DNA of 64,000 nucleotides from Bacteroidota bacterium (GTDB lineage: Bacteria > Bacteroidota > Bacteroidia > Cytophagales > Cyclobacteriaceae): positions 3,416 to 67,415 of the forward strand of contig JAEZBX010000061.1 of the NCBI GenBank assembly GCA_023412765.1, read 5' to 3'. Positions 34,463 through 43,906 of this stretch are shown piece by piece; positions within the stretch are counted from its first letter, which is position 1; each line of letters opens with the position of its first letter. Made by a program: the position numbers and the translations under genes. Under the pieces are notes generated by a model. That model saw only the letters and a list, made by a program, of their open reading frames with translations. It had not been told where the DNA came from and made no database searches.

Positions 34463-35278
34463 CTACAAAGCGTGTATTAGCTCGACGTACAGTTCCGTTA
34501 ATTTGTTCTCCGCTTTGCTGGCCACTTCAATGATCTCGGCAATATTAGCCGGCTGCAAATTGTCCGGATCACAGTCATCGGTGAGAACGGATATTGCACA
34601 GCAGGGCAATCCGGCATGATTAGCAACGATTACCTCGGGTACGGTGCTCATTCCAACTACGTCGGCACCAATGCGACGCAGATAACGGTACTCAGCACGG
34701 GTTTCAAGATTTGGCCCCATCACACATGCGTATACGCCAACGTTCAACTTAATGCTCTTTTCTTTCGCCAGGCTTATAAGTTTTGCGTTCAGGATTTTTG
34801 AATATGGCTGACTCATGTCGGGAAAACGAGGACCAAGTTCATCATAATTTATACCCCGCAACGGACTGTCTGGCTGCAAATTGATATGATCATCGATCAA
34901 CATTAGCTCACCTTTTTTCCAGTCCATATTCATGTTGCCCGCTGCATTAGAAATCAGAAGATACTTGATACCGAGCATCTTCATGACGCGAATTGGCATC
35001 GTGATCTTTTGCATGGAATAGCCTTCATAATAATGAAAACGTCCCTGCATGGTAAGAACCTTTTTACCACCTACCTCGCCAAAAATCAATTTGCCTTTGT
35101 GAAAGCCAACGGTCGAATCAGGAAAGTTGGGAATGTCCCTGTAATCAATGGTCACTGCATGCCTGATGTGCTGAATAAATACATTTCCAAGCCCTGTGCC
35201 CTGGATCACCCCAATTTCAGGACGTTCTATTCCTTTTGATTGAAGGTATTCGGCTGTCTCGCGTATTTGTTGAACCAT
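34463..35278 (-). CDS. punA: Purine nucleoside phosphorylase (trimeric, class I type)
   Basis: A protein of 271 residues from the ATG at 35278 (MVQQIRETAEYLQSKG). An in-frame upstream start would overlap the TolC-like gene and is rejected. Family motifs are GVIQGTGLGNV (phosphate loop, about 24-34), GRFHYYEGY (79-87), LLISNAAGNMN (108-117), and CVMGPNLETRAEYR with VVGMSTVPEV (purine site with Glu and Met). It splits purine nucleosides with phosphate into base and (deoxy)ribose-1-phosphate in salvage. It is codirectional with the efflux operon upstream and GH97 downstream, probably without a functional link. Confidence 0.92.
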   Translation of the reverse strand: MVQQIRETAEYLQSKGIERPEIGVIQGTGLGNVFIQHIRHAVTIDYRDIPNFPDSTVGFHKGKLIFGEVGGKKVLTMQGRFHYYEGYSMQKITMPIRVMKMLGIKYLLISNAAGNMNMDWKKGELMLIDDHINLQPDSPLRGINYDELGPRFPDMSQPYSKILNAKLISLAKEKSIKLNVGVYACVMGPNLETRAEYRYLRRIGADVVGMSTVPEVIVANHAGLPCCAISVLTDDCDPDNLQPANIAEIIEVASKAENKLTELYVELIHAL

Positions 35279-35321
35279 CTTGTAATTGACGATGGTGCAA
35301 AATATGAATAAAAGATTAAAA

Positions 35322-36653
35322 CTATTTCCCTGAAGGAGTTTCAGCAAGCAAACCGCCGTTCAATCGAAGTAATTCTATTTCAGCAATTTTAGCCAGGTAA
35401 CGGGCATTTATCAGCCTTGTGTATGCATCAGCAAGACTTTGCTGCGCAGTACGCAATTCCACAAAAGTAGTGGCACCACGTTTAAAAGTCTCCAGTGCTA
35501 TCGAAACATTCTCTTTGGCGAATAGAATGTTTTCCTCCTCTACCAATAAAATTTCCTTTGCATTATCATAATTGACAAACGCATTCTGCAATGCAACATT
35601 AACATCGGCCTTAGCCTGATCATACAGTATTTGTTGCCGCCGAATATTGATTCGCGCCTGTTGAACAAGGCGACGCTGGTTGAATCCATTTAAAATTGGA
35701 ACATTGACGGTGAACCCATAATTGTACCCATCCGATTGGTTGAATATTGGAGCAAATGGATTAATTAATCGTGTATTGTCGGTACGGGAATAATTGTACG
35801 CTGCATTAAAATTTAAGAAAGGAAGCAATTCTGCTTTTCGTTCTCTAAGAGCGAGACTGGAAATTCCGATTTCCTGACGCGACAACTGCAATGTATAGTT
35901 TGTGTTATCGATGTTGTTTTCAATTTCCTCCCGATGCAAATTCAGATCGATAATTATGGTATCAGGAACGTCATACTGAGCGGGAAGTTGGAGCCCGACC
36001 TGGGCATTCAACTGATCTTTCAACTGTGTAATCAGGGCCTGTTGCTGAAGTGCCTGCGTACGTTGCTCATTGTAATCAACCCGGGCCTGAAGCAACTCAG
36101 GCTTTGCACCCATCCCAACGGCAAGCTTGCGATCCGCGAGTTTCACACGCTCTTCATTTACCGCCATCTGTTCCTGAATAGCGCGAAGCTGCTGTTTCTG
36201 CCTGACAATATCGAAATAGTTGGTTGCCACCGCAGCAATGGTATTTACCATTTGATCTTTGACCAGTAGCTCACCCTGAGATGCTATTGCCGCTATGCGC
36301 TCGCGCGTTGCGAACATCCGCGTGCCATCAAACAATGTCCACTGAAGCTGCGCGGTAGCAGTGATATTGTTTGATTCGGCCTTACCACTATTGTTTCTGT
36401 TTTCATCCTCAAAACGTAACGCTTGATCATTGCTGTTCCAGACTGTACTTCCAACGACGTTTACCTGAGGGATAAACGCACCAAAGGCATAGTCATTATC
36501 GGTTTTGGCCGCTTCCGACGTGTTCTTCGCCACCAGGACTCCATAATTTCGTTCCAGCGCTAAGGCTACAACCTGTTCAAGAGAGATTTCTTCCTGAGAA
36601 AATGAAAAATGAAATACAAATACAAAACCGATCGCTAAGAAGCTACGCATCAT
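35322..36653 (-). CDS. TolC-family outer-membrane efflux channel
   Basis: A protein of 443 residues with a signal peptide (FLAIGFVFVFHFSFSQ) and the two internally repeated helical-barrel halves of outer-membrane efflux proteins (ISLEQVVALALERNYGVLVA at the start; VALQNAFVNYDNAKEILLVE and FVELRTAQQSLADAYTRLIN in the second half). It forms the exit duct of the RND pump. Its start overlaps the end of the RND gene by 11 bp, so the two are cotranscribed and probably translationally coupled. Confidence 0.93.
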   Translation of the reverse strand: MMRSFLAIGFVFVFHFSFSQEEISLEQVVALALERNYGVLVAKNTSEAAKTDNDYAFGAFIPQVNVVGSTVWNSNDQALRFEDENRNNSGKAESNNITATAQLQWTLFDGTRMFATRERIAAIASQGELLVKDQMVNTIAAVATNYFDIVRQKQQLRAIQEQMAVNEERVKLADRKLAVGMGAKPELLQARVDYNEQRTQALQQQALITQLKDQLNAQVGLQLPAQYDVPDTIIIDLNLHREEIENNIDNTNYTLQLSRQEIGISSLALRERKAELLPFLNFNAAYNYSRTDNTRLINPFAPIFNQSDGYNYGFTVNVPILNGFNQRRLVQQARINIRRQQILYDQAKADVNVALQNAFVNYDNAKEILLVEEENILFAKENVSIALETFKRGATTFVELRTAQQSLADAYTRLINARYLAKIAEIELLRLNGGLLAETPSGK

Positions 36654-39600
36654 AAACCAATTCCTTGTTAGGCTGAGCTATTTCGTCCTCAAATGTTACA
36701 TGCTTGGGCTGACGAGACAGATATGTATACATAGCCGGTATGACAAACAGTGTCAATATGAGCGAGAATAATATCCCTCCGACAATAACTATTCCCAGCG
36801 GTTGCCGGCTTGTAGACGCCGCACCGATCGACAGTGCCAACGGCAAGCTACCCAACGCCATGGCTAAGCTCGTCATAAGGATGGGACGCAGTCGAAGACG
36901 GGATGCCTCAAGGGCTGCTTCCATTCGTGGCAAGCCATCCTCCCTCTTTTGATTTGCAAACTCCACGATCAATATTCCGTTTTTCGTCACAAGTCCAATT
37001 AACATGATCATTCCAATCTGAGAAAAGATATTAATTGTTTGACCAAAAATTGCCAATGCGATCATGGCACCTGCAATCGCCAAAGGAACCGTGAGCATAA
37101 TGGTAAATGGATCAACAAAACTTTCAAATTGCGCAGCTAATATCAGGTATATCAATATGAGCGCGAGCAAGAATGCAAATGATGTATTGCTGGAACTCTC
37201 AGAAAGATCTCTTGCAGTACCGGTAAGCGATGTAGTGAACGTATCGTCAAGCACCTGGCTCTTGATCTCTTCCATTGCCTTGATGCCGTCACCAACTGTT
37301 CTGCCTTGCGCAAGCCCAGCGGAAATAGTAGCAGACTTGTATCGATTAAAGTGGTACAATGAAGGGGGTGTCGTCGATTCCTCCACAGATACAACGTTGT
37401 CCAGTGAAATAAGCTGACCGGAGTTCGTTCTTACGTACAAGTTCTTCAAATCGTCAGGATCATCACGATCTACACGAGTCACCTGTCCCATCACCTGATA
37501 TTGTTTCCCTTCCTTGGTGAAATATCCAAAGCGAAGATTGCTGTAAGCAAGTTGCAACGTTTGGGCTATATCCTGAACAGAAACGCCTAGCTGTGCAGCT
37601 TTTAGCCGGTTGATCTCAACTCTCAACTCAGGTTTATTAAATTTGAGATCCACGTCGATACCCTGAAGCACTGGATGTGAGCTCGCTGCCTCCTGAAATT
37701 TCGGTAATGCCTCCTTTAGTTTTTCGAAATCATTGTGTTGAATTACGAACTGCACTGGCATTCCGCCGCGCCTGTTTACCTGGATTGTCTGTTCCTGGAT
37801 TACAAAGGCACGCCCTTCGGGAAACCGATTCAAATTCCGGTTGACCATATCTACAATTTCTTGCTGGGATCGTGCCCGCTCATGCGGATCGGAAAGCGTC
37901 ACTCGCACAAAGCCAATGTTTACAGCACCCGCTCCTGAAAAACCAGGTGCGGTCACTGAAAGTGCGGTTCTATATTCAGGAATTGAATCTTGAACAAACT
38001 TGACCATCTTCTGAACGAATTGGTCCATGTAATCAAAAGATGTTCCTTCGACTGCAGTCATTTGTAATCTGAACTGATTCCGATCCTCCATCGGCGCCAA
38101 CTCCGATTGCAAATTCGTTCCAATAAAATAAGCTGAGCCTATACAAAGAGCAATGATTACAAACGACACCCAGCGAACTTTCATAAATTTTCCAAGCCAC
38201 CGGCTATACCCATTTTCCATTCCACTAAAGAATGGTTCTGTTTTTCTGTAAAACCATGAATGCTCATGCTTGCTGCGGGTCAGCTTTACGCTGAGCACAG
38301 GTGTCAACGTTAATGATACGAAACAGGAAACCAGAACGGCTCCGGCGACAACAACGCCAAATTCCCGGAACAACCTTCCAACAAATCCTTCAAGAAACAG
38401 GATCGGCAGAAAGACAATTGCCAGCGTAATAGATGTCGAAATAACAGCAAAGAAAATTTCCTTAGAACCCTCTCTCGCGGCTTTGTACTTATTCATGCCC
38501 GACTCAAGCTTCTTGTAGATATTCTCAGTCACAACTATACCATCATCCACCACCAACCCAGTTGCGAGAACAATCCCCAGCATAGTCAACACATTTATTG
38601 AAAACCCGCACAGGTACATTATGAAGAACGTTGCGATAAGCGATACCGGAATATCAATTAACGGCCTGATGGCAATAATGAAATCGCGGAAGAACAAGTA
38701 AATGATAAGAATAACGAGGATAATTGAAATCATCAGCGTTTCTTCAACTTCAGTAATTGCCCTCGTGATAAACACAGTTTGATCCATAGCAATCTTCAGC
38801 ACGATATCATCCGGGACATCCTTTTTTATCTGCTCCAGGCGCTTGTAAAACTCCTTGGCAATTTCAACATAATTAGCCCCTGGCAATGGTACTATGGCCA
38901 ACCCGATCATGGTAACATTGCTCTCTCTTCCCTGAGATTCTTCATTCTCCGGTCCCAGCACAGCTTCACCAACATTTTTCAAACGGATATCTCCCATCGG
39001 ACCCGACTTGATGATTACATTCTCAAAATCTTCTTCAGTATAAAGTCTACCGAAGGTTCGCACCGTCAGTTCCGTGTTATTGCCCGCAATTTTACCTGAT
39101 GGGAGCTCCACGTTTTCTTTGTTGAGAGCGGTTTGGACGTCTAGAGGGGTGAGACTATAAGCGCTAAGTTTTGTGGGGTCCAACCAAATGCGCATGGCAT
39201 ACTTTCTCTCACCCCAAATCTGAATACTGCTTACACCTGGAATTGTCTGTAGGCGTTCCACAAGGTTGTTGGTCCCATACTCAGTAAGCTGCAATGAGTT
39301 TCGTGTATTGCTTTGAACCGTCATGGAAATAATTGCGTCCGAATTCGCATCTGCCTTCGACACCACCGGCGGCGATGTAAGATCCTGCGGCAATTGCCGG
39401 CTAGCCTGAGAAACTTTGTCACGCACATCATTTGCAGCAGTCTCCAGGTCTACCCCCAGGTTAAACTCGATGTTGATATTGCTGATCCCGACGCTTGATG
39501 CAGAAGTAATATTCTTGATCCCTGGAATTCCATTGATAGATTTTTCCAGCGGCTCAGTTATCTGAGATTCAATTATGTCTGCATTCGCACCAGAATACGA

Positions 39601-39747
39601 AGTCCGGACGTTCACGTTAGGAGGATCTATTGCCGGGTAATCTCTTATTCCCAGAAAATTAAATCCTATTATGCCGAACACCACAATAAGGATGTTCATG
39701 ACAAAAGCCAATATGGGTCGCCGCAAGCTTAGTTCTGAAATATTCAT
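36643..39747 (-). CDS. RND efflux pump inner-membrane subunit (AcrB/HAE1 type)
   Basis: A protein of 1034 residues, the normal size for AcrB/MexB-type transporters. N-terminal helix: SELSLRRPILAFVMNILIVV. The proton-relay aspartates are in GLVVDDGIVVTENI (TM4, near residue 405). The HAE1 stretch GIPGIKNITSASSVGISNI, the porter domains and the C-terminal transmembrane block (LMIGLVTKNGILIVEFANQK, ASRLRLRPILMTSLAMALGS) are complete. It exports drugs or other amphiphiles out of the periplasm and inner membrane. The substrate is unknown. It is the middle gene of adaptor - pump - channel. Confidence 0.95.
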   Translation of the reverse strand: MNISELSLRRPILAFVMNILIVVFGIIGFNFLGIRDYPAIDPPNVNVRTSYSGANADIIESQITEPLEKSINGIPGIKNITSASSVGISNINIEFNLGVDLETAANDVRDKVSQASRQLPQDLTSPPVVSKADANSDAIISMTVQSNTRNSLQLTEYGTNNLVERLQTIPGVSSIQIWGERKYAMRIWLDPTKLSAYSLTPLDVQTALNKENVELPSGKIAGNNTELTVRTFGRLYTEEDFENVIIKSGPMGDIRLKNVGEAVLGPENEESQGRESNVTMIGLAIVPLPGANYVEIAKEFYKRLEQIKKDVPDDIVLKIAMDQTVFITRAITEVEETLMISIILVILIIYLFFRDFIIAIRPLIDIPVSLIATFFIMYLCGFSINVLTMLGIVLATGLVVDDGIVVTENIYKKLESGMNKYKAAREGSKEIFFAVISTSITLAIVFLPILFLEGFVGRLFREFGVVVAGAVLVSCFVSLTLTPVLSVKLTRSKHEHSWFYRKTEPFFSGMENGYSRWLGKFMKVRWVSFVIIALCIGSAYFIGTNLQSELAPMEDRNQFRLQMTAVEGTSFDYMDQFVQKMVKFVQDSIPEYRTALSVTAPGFSGAGAVNIGFVRVTLSDPHERARSQQEIVDMVNRNLNRFPEGRAFVIQEQTIQVNRRGGMPVQFVIQHNDFEKLKEALPKFQEAASSHPVLQGIDVDLKFNKPELRVEINRLKAAQLGVSVQDIAQTLQLAYSNLRFGYFTKEGKQYQVMGQVTRVDRDDPDDLKNLYVRTNSGQLISLDNVVSVEESTTPPSLYHFNRYKSATISAGLAQGRTVGDGIKAMEEIKSQVLDDTFTTSLTGTARDLSESSSNTSFAFLLALILIYLILAAQFESFVDPFTIMLTVPLAIAGAMIALAIFGQTINIFSQIGMIMLIGLVTKNGILIVEFANQKREDGLPRMEAALEASRLRLRPILMTSLAMALGSLPLALSIGAASTSRQPLGIVIVGGILFSLILTLFVIPAMYTYLSRQPKHVTFEDEIAQPNKELVYDA

Positions 39748-39769
39748 AACCCTGTGGTTTTAATGCTGA

Positions 39770-40828
39770 TCACTTCTTGTTAGTCAGTCTTGTAATCTTG
39801 ACCTTGGACTCCGGCCGTATGGCCATTAGCCCAGTCGTTACAACGGTATCCCCAACATTTAGCCCGCGCGTGATATGGACAAAAGCAGAGTCACGTACAC
39901 CTGTCTCTACTACAGAATAATGCACGCTGTCACCTCTGACAACGATAACCTGCTTATTTCTCGCCGTCGGAATTACAGACTGGGTAGGCACCATTAGTGC
40001 ATTGTCATTTTTCCCAAGCTGTAAATTCACCTTTGCAAAAACACCAGGTATCAGCTCAGGATGTTTAGCATCAACCAAAGCTCTTACCTTCAGTGTACGT
40101 GTATTTTGATCGACGCTATTTTCGGTTGCAAGCACCTTTGCCATATGATTGCCGCTTCCGCCGTCAACCTGAAAACGAATTACATATCCTGGCGTGATGT
40201 CTTTTGCATATTTTTCTGGAATGGAAAACTCAAGTTTAAGCTTGTCAACTTGTCTTATTACGGTAATGACGTCATTGGGTGCTATGTACGCACCGAGGCT
40301 CACGTTGCGCAATCCCACCTTCCCGGTATAAGGAGCTCTTATTTCCGTTTTCGATATTGCAATTTTGGTTGACTCAATATCAGCGCGAAGATTTTCAACA
40401 TTTAATGCGCTGAGGTCATAGTCTTGCTGACTAATTCCCTGGATTTTCAAAAGCTCACTGCTGCGTTCCTCAGACTTCTCAGCAATCTGAAGTTGCACCT
40501 GGAGTTTTTGCAATTGTGCCTGCAGGTCTTTGTCAAAGAGTTTAACCAGCAAGGTGCCTTTTGAAACAAGCAACCCTTCATTGATATTAAGTTGTACAAT
40601 TCGTCCACCAACTTCAGCGCGGATCTGAGTTTCTTCATAGGGGAGTAATGAGCCAGGGACCTCTATTTTCTCGCTGATTGATCGTGCGGAGACTACGAAA
40701 GCATCAACCGCAATCGGCCCCTGAGATCTGCCCCCGCCAGAAGCCGGTCCGCTTTTCTTTTTATCACATGAACCAATCAAGAACACAGTAATCGAGATTA
40801 ATCCTACACTCAGAACCGATTTATACAT
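39770..40828 (-). CDS. RND periplasmic adaptor (membrane fusion protein) lipoprotein
   Basis: A protein of 352 residues. Lipoprotein signal MYKSVLSVGLISITVFLIGS with cysteine 21. The adaptor domains follow in the usual order: lipoyl half (VPGSLLPYEETQIRAEVGGR), a coiled hairpin (LQAQLQKLQVQLQIAEKSEE and IQGISQQDYDLSALNVENLR), the second lipoyl half (TEIRAPYTGKVGLRNVSLGA) and a beta-barrel and membrane-proximal domain (KVNLQLGKNDNALMVPTQSV). It bridges pump and channel. It is the first gene of the efflux operon and has a perfect palindrome 34 bp before its start. Confidence 0.93.
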   Translation of the reverse strand: MYKSVLSVGLISITVFLIGSCDKKKSGPASGGGRSQGPIAVDAFVVSARSISEKIEVPGSLLPYEETQIRAEVGGRIVQLNINEGLLVSKGTLLVKLFDKDLQAQLQKLQVQLQIAEKSEERSSELLKIQGISQQDYDLSALNVENLRADIESTKIAISKTEIRAPYTGKVGLRNVSLGAYIAPNDVITVIRQVDKLKLEFSIPEKYAKDITPGYVIRFQVDGGSGNHMAKVLATENSVDQNTRTLKVRALVDAKHPELIPGVFAKVNLQLGKNDNALMVPTQSVIPTARNKQVIVVRGDSVHYSVVETGVRDSAFVHITRGLNVGDTVVTTGLMAIRPESKVKITRLTNKK

Positions 40829-40861
40829 ATTAAATCTATGGACATTAAACTAACAACCTTT

Positions 40862-40876
40862 GAACCGATCCGGTTC
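40862..40876. promoter_or_regulatory. Palindromic operator-like site before the efflux operon
   Basis: GAACCGATCCGGTTC: 6-bp arms GAACCG and CGGTTC with a 3-bp centre. It lies in the 53-bp gap between coaE and the adaptor gene, 34 bp before the adaptor ATG. Short palindromes of this form are typical of TetR-family repressors of efflux pumps. No such regulator gene is in the window. Confidence 0.45.
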
Positions 40877-40881
40877 GACTA

Positions 40882-41487
40882 CTAATCCAGCCTGGAATTA
40901 AAGCGGTTATGAAGCGACACAACCTGCGGTACTACCAAAGTCGTTTCATCATTTCGGATCGTAAAATCGGCTCGTTTCAATTTCTCTTCTTCAGGCATTT
41001 GATTTTTTATTATAGCCCTGACCTGATCGGCCGTGCGGTGAGGATCACGCTTCAAAACACGTTGAATTCGCAGTGCTTCATTTGCATAAACGACAATCAC
41101 CTTGTCTAATGACTCATATGAGCCCGATTCATAAAGCAATGCAGCCTCCTTCAAGACGTAAGGATAATCCCTTCTTTCGCTAGTCCAGCGTTCAAAGTCA
41201 ACACCTACTCTTGGATGGACCAGACTATTCAGGGTTTTAAGTCGCTCAGGATCGTTAAAAACCTGTTTACTCAGGTACTCGCGATTTAAGCCACCATCCA
41301 CATTATATGACAATACTCCGAATTCTTTCTTGATGTCTGACACGAGTATTCCATCGGTGGTCATTAATTCTTTCGCGTGGCTATCGGCATCGTAGACGGG
41401 AACACCAAGGCACTTGAAGATCTTACAAATCAAACTTTTACCTGATCCAATGCCACCTGTAATACCAATTTGAAGGGGCGTGTTCAA
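40882..41487 (-). CDS. coaE: Dephospho-CoA kinase
   Basis: A protein of 201 residues with the P-loop GITGGIGSGKSLI (about 8-20), VYDADSHAKELM (substrate-binding Asp) and the lid region QRVLKRDPHRTADQVRAIIK. It phosphorylates dephospho-CoA to CoA, the last step of CoA synthesis. The start codon is TTG at 41487: no ATG exists before residue 44, and the P-loop fixes the N-terminus. It begins 4 bp after the ybbR stop, suggesting coupling. The final residues follow the normal family length. Confidence 0.94.
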   Translation of the reverse strand: MNTPLQIGITGGIGSGKSLICKIFKCLGVPVYDADSHAKELMTTDGILVSDIKKEFGVLSYNVDGGLNREYLSKQVFNDPERLKTLNSLVHPRVGVDFERWTSERRDYPYVLKEAALLYESGSYESLDKVIVVYANEALRIQRVLKRDPHRTADQVRAIIKNQMPEEEKLKRADFTIRNDETTLVVPQVVSLHNRFNSRLD

Positions 41488-41491
41488 ACTT

Positions 41492-42436
41492 TTAGAATTT
41501 TATGAGTACCGAGTCGACGTCGACCACGTAAGAATATTTAGGAAGCCCAACGATTTTGGGTACTAGCTTTTGTTCACCTCGCTTGAAATCTTTTAAGTCG
41601 ACAACTGCTTTTAATGAGTCCATAAAAAAGGTGTCTTGTGCGCCGTCGGGAACGGCGATGGTAACTGCGAGCTTCTTGTCACCAATAACCGGCCAGGATC
41701 CTTTTGGTGGATTAGCAATTGCCAGTCGAACTGAATCTTCGATTTCAATATACCTGTCTACATCGAAACTAACGGATACGGTAGGGGGATTTCGTTTGAT
41801 AAGCTCGTCGTTCAAAAATTTCACTTCAATATCCTCAGAAAAATCCTCATCAATATTGCGATCCGGGATCTTCAGGTATAACCGGTCGGGCAAACTATTG
41901 ATCAGTTTTTCTGGTCCTTCAATAAAAACGCTGTCAGGTGTGATTTCAATGTCGCTTACAGGACCAAATCCATTTCTAAAAACAATGTTCGGTACATCAA
42001 CCCCGACAGCTATCCACTTCGTTGCCTTTGATTCAATTGCAACATGCAACGTGTCGGTAAGAACATAATTTATCTCAAATCCTTCGGGCTGATTAGTCAC
42101 CAACGCTGGCACTGTACTTCCAACTATCTTTTTAACGTCGGCAGGCTGAACCAACGGTACGACTAATGGCGGCACTCGGAGCCCCGCACTGCGACGAGCC
42201 AAATTCCAGCCAAGTCCCGTCACGTTAAACCGAATAGACTGTGGCAACGGCCTTACTGCTATGTATTTCTCTTCATCGTAATCAAACTGAAGAGGCAGGT
42301 TGATATTTGTCGTGTAATTCTTATTGAGTGCGTTAAACACCCAGAAAACCGTCGCTGCAAAGACGCATAAAGCTACCGCCCGCCAATTGCTCCGGTTGAA
42401 TCTGAGCAAATCGAAAATAGATTGGATGAAGCGCAT
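41492..42436 (-). CDS. YbbR-like domain membrane protein
   Basis: A protein of 314 residues with one N-terminal membrane helix (WRAVALCVFAATVFWVFNAL) after a short basic stretch, then several YbbR-type beta modules outside the membrane (PLQFDYDEEKYIAVRPLPQS, VPNIVFRNGFGPVSDIEITP, DSVFIEGPEKLINSL). YbbR proteins are linked to c-di-AMP cyclase regulation in Firmicutes; in Bacteroidota the gene sits next to yajC and coaE, as here, and its role is not known. It is 14 bp after yajC. Confidence 0.88.
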   Translation of the reverse strand: MRFIQSIFDLLRFNRSNWRAVALCVFAATVFWVFNALNKNYTTNINLPLQFDYDEEKYIAVRPLPQSIRFNVTGLGWNLARRSAGLRVPPLVVPLVQPADVKKIVGSTVPALVTNQPEGFEINYVLTDTLHVAIESKATKWIAVGVDVPNIVFRNGFGPVSDIEITPDSVFIEGPEKLINSLPDRLYLKIPDRNIDEDFSEDIEVKFLNDELIKRNPPTVSVSFDVDRYIEIEDSVRLAIANPPKGSWPVIGDKKLAVTIAVPDGAQDTFFMDSLKAVVDLKDFKRGEQKLVPKIVGLPKYSYVVDVDSVLIKF

Positions 42437-42450
42437 AGCATATAGCGGAA

Positions 42451-42756
42451 TTACTTTTTGTTCGCCGCTTTAGTAGCTTCAAGAGAAATAGCCGACTTGT
42501 TAAAGCGAATCCTTCCGCCTTTTTCTACTTCAAGTATAAAGGTGTCTCCATCGAGCTCAGCAACGTATCCGTGTGCACCTCCGATAGTGATAACATAGTC
42601 ACCCTTCTTAACTTCTTCAATAAACTTTTTCTGTTCCTTGGCTTTCTTCTGCTGTGGTCGGATCATGAAGAAATAAAATACGAGGATAATCCCACCGAAA
42701 ATTACATATTGAAAGACGGGGGATTGTTGTTGGGCTTGAAGCAAAATGCCGTGCAT
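42451..42756 (-). CDS. yajC: Sec translocon accessory subunit YajC
   Basis: A protein of 101 residues from the ATG at 42756 (MHGILLQAQQQSPVFQYVIF). An upstream in-frame start at 42804 would add residues encoded inside the terminator hairpin and is rejected. One membrane helix (YVIFGGIILVFYFFMIRPQQ) is followed by the YajC signature KKAKEQKKFIEEVKKGDYVI, TIGGAHGYVAELDGDTFIL. It associates with SecDF-YidC at the inner membrane. Confidence 0.94.
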   Translation of the reverse strand: MHGILLQAQQQSPVFQYVIFGGIILVFYFFMIRPQQKKAKEQKKFIEEVKKGDYVITIGGAHGYVAELDGDTFILEVEKGGRIRFNKSAISLEATKAANKK

Positions 42757-42801
42757 AGATTTTGATTTTTGGAAGGTCAAAGTTATCTCAATTAAAACAA
42801 A

Positions 42802-42833
42802 CATCCCAATCTACCTTGCAGTGGATTGGGATG
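42802..42833 (-). terminator. Intrinsic terminator after the DUF1573 gene
   Basis: A 13-bp stem (CATCCCAATCTAC paired with GTGGATTGGGATG, one wobble) and a 6-nt loop. On the minus strand it is followed by TTTGTTTTAATTG. It lies 21 bp after the DUF1573 gene and 46 bp before the yajC start, so it separates the two units, at least partly. Confidence 0.7.
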
Positions 42834-42853
42834 CGACCTTTAAAATCTAAAAT

Positions 42854-43396
42854 CTATTTCTTAACAGGGCCTTCGGTAGCGTTGGCCTTAGGCAGTACCA
42901 TAGCTTTGAACCTAAGGACCGTTTGCTTAGGCCAGGTGTTAGCCGTAACCGTGATGGTCTTGTTTTGCGCATTAGGTTTGCCGTTGGTATCAAACTTCGC
43001 TTTCACAAAACCGGATCCCCCCACTGGAATGGGATCCTTAGTCCAATCGGGCACTGTACAGCCGCAGGATGGTTGGGCGCTCTGAATGATAAGCGGTGCT
43101 TCACCGGTGTTTTTGAATGTATAGGTGTGCTCCACCACTTCACCTTCGTTTACGGTGCCAAAGTCATATTCAACCGTTGCAAACTCAGCTACAGGAAGCG
43201 GTCCTTCCGGTTTGGTTTCTGCAACCGGGGCTGCAGGAGTCATAGTGGTAGCATCAGGAGTCTTTTTACCCTCAAGTTCTGCCAGACGACTTTCCAACTG
43301 CGCAATTTTTTTCTCTGCGTCACGATCTTTGCAAGCCGTGGCTGCTAGAATCAGCACGCAAAAAATTGCAAAAGATCTCAAAACGTTCTGTGTCAT
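42854..43396 (-). CDS. DUF1573 lipoprotein
   Basis: A protein of 180 residues. A lipoprotein signal (SFAIFCVLILAATAC) is followed by a charged coiled-coil-like stretch (DAEKKIAQLESRLAELEGKK), a proline/alanine-rich linker and a DUF1573 immunoglobulin-like domain with the conserved EHTYTFKNTGEAPLIIQSAQ and PSCGCTVPDWT. The domain is widespread in Bacteroidota envelope proteins; its function is unknown. Its position next to yajC and nusB is a conserved arrangement in this phylum. Confidence 0.88.
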   Translation of the reverse strand: MTQNVLRSFAIFCVLILAATACKDRDAEKKIAQLESRLAELEGKKTPDATTMTPAAPVAETKPEGPLPVAEFATVEYDFGTVNEGEVVEHTYTFKNTGEAPLIIQSAQPSCGCTVPDWTKDPIPVGGSGFVKAKFDTNGKPNAQNKTITVTANTWPKQTVLRFKAMVLPKANATEGPVKK

Positions 43397-43426
43397 AAAA
43401 ATACCATTTAGGTTTAAGTTAAAGTA

Positions 43427-43735
43427 CTAACCTTTTTTGCCGCGAATCTGTTCCAACAGATCGTCGACATCTTCCAACAAACGCTCGGCCTTGTTCTTCG
43501 CCTCATCAACAACTTTCTGGCCCTGCGACTTGGCTTCACTTGTAAGCGGCGTTTCCTTACCCGAGACAAAATCATCAATCAGATTTTCTAACAACTTGCG
43601 ATACTTATCTAACTGAAAAGATAATTTTTCACGGGTATGTGTACCTTTCTCAGGGGCATATAGTATTCCCAGTACAGCACCTGCGGCGGCTCCAAAAAGG
43701 AAAGCCAACATCGCATTTCCGCTTTTCTTGCTCAT
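43427..43735 (-). CDS. YtxH-domain small membrane protein
   Basis: A protein of 102 residues. It opens MSKKSGNAMLAFLFGAAAGA with a glycine/alanine-rich helix (AVLGILYAPEKG) and then a long charged helical tail with KVVDEAKNKAERLLEDVDDL. This is the YtxH (gas-vesicle/stress-related) domain. Function unknown; possibly a stress-related inner-membrane protein. It lies 30 bp upstream of DUF1573. Confidence 0.85.
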   Translation of the reverse strand: MSKKSGNAMLAFLFGAAAGAVLGILYAPEKGTHTREKLSFQLDKYRKLLENLIDDFVSGKETPLTSEAKSQGQKVVDEAKNKAERLLEDVDDLLEQIRGKKG

Positions 43736-43906
43736 AAACTTTTAAAATTAATTACAGTCTGATTGCAAATTCAAAATTTTAACAATCTTTAACAAATGAT
43801 GTAAGGATGTAGGGCATTCTGCTCTTTTATATCCTGATTTCAGGGGACGACCAACATCACGGACTGTCCAATCCTCATCGGATAAAAGTCAAAACCTTAT
43901 CAATTG

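Noticed and set aside
35279..35347. Longer N-terminus for purine nucleoside phosphorylase
   Set aside because: It would overlap the TolC-like gene; the family start fits the ATG at 35278.
41556..42068. 170-codon open frame antisense to ybbR
   Set aside because: Serine-rich shadow of the real gene; no start signal and no family resemblance.
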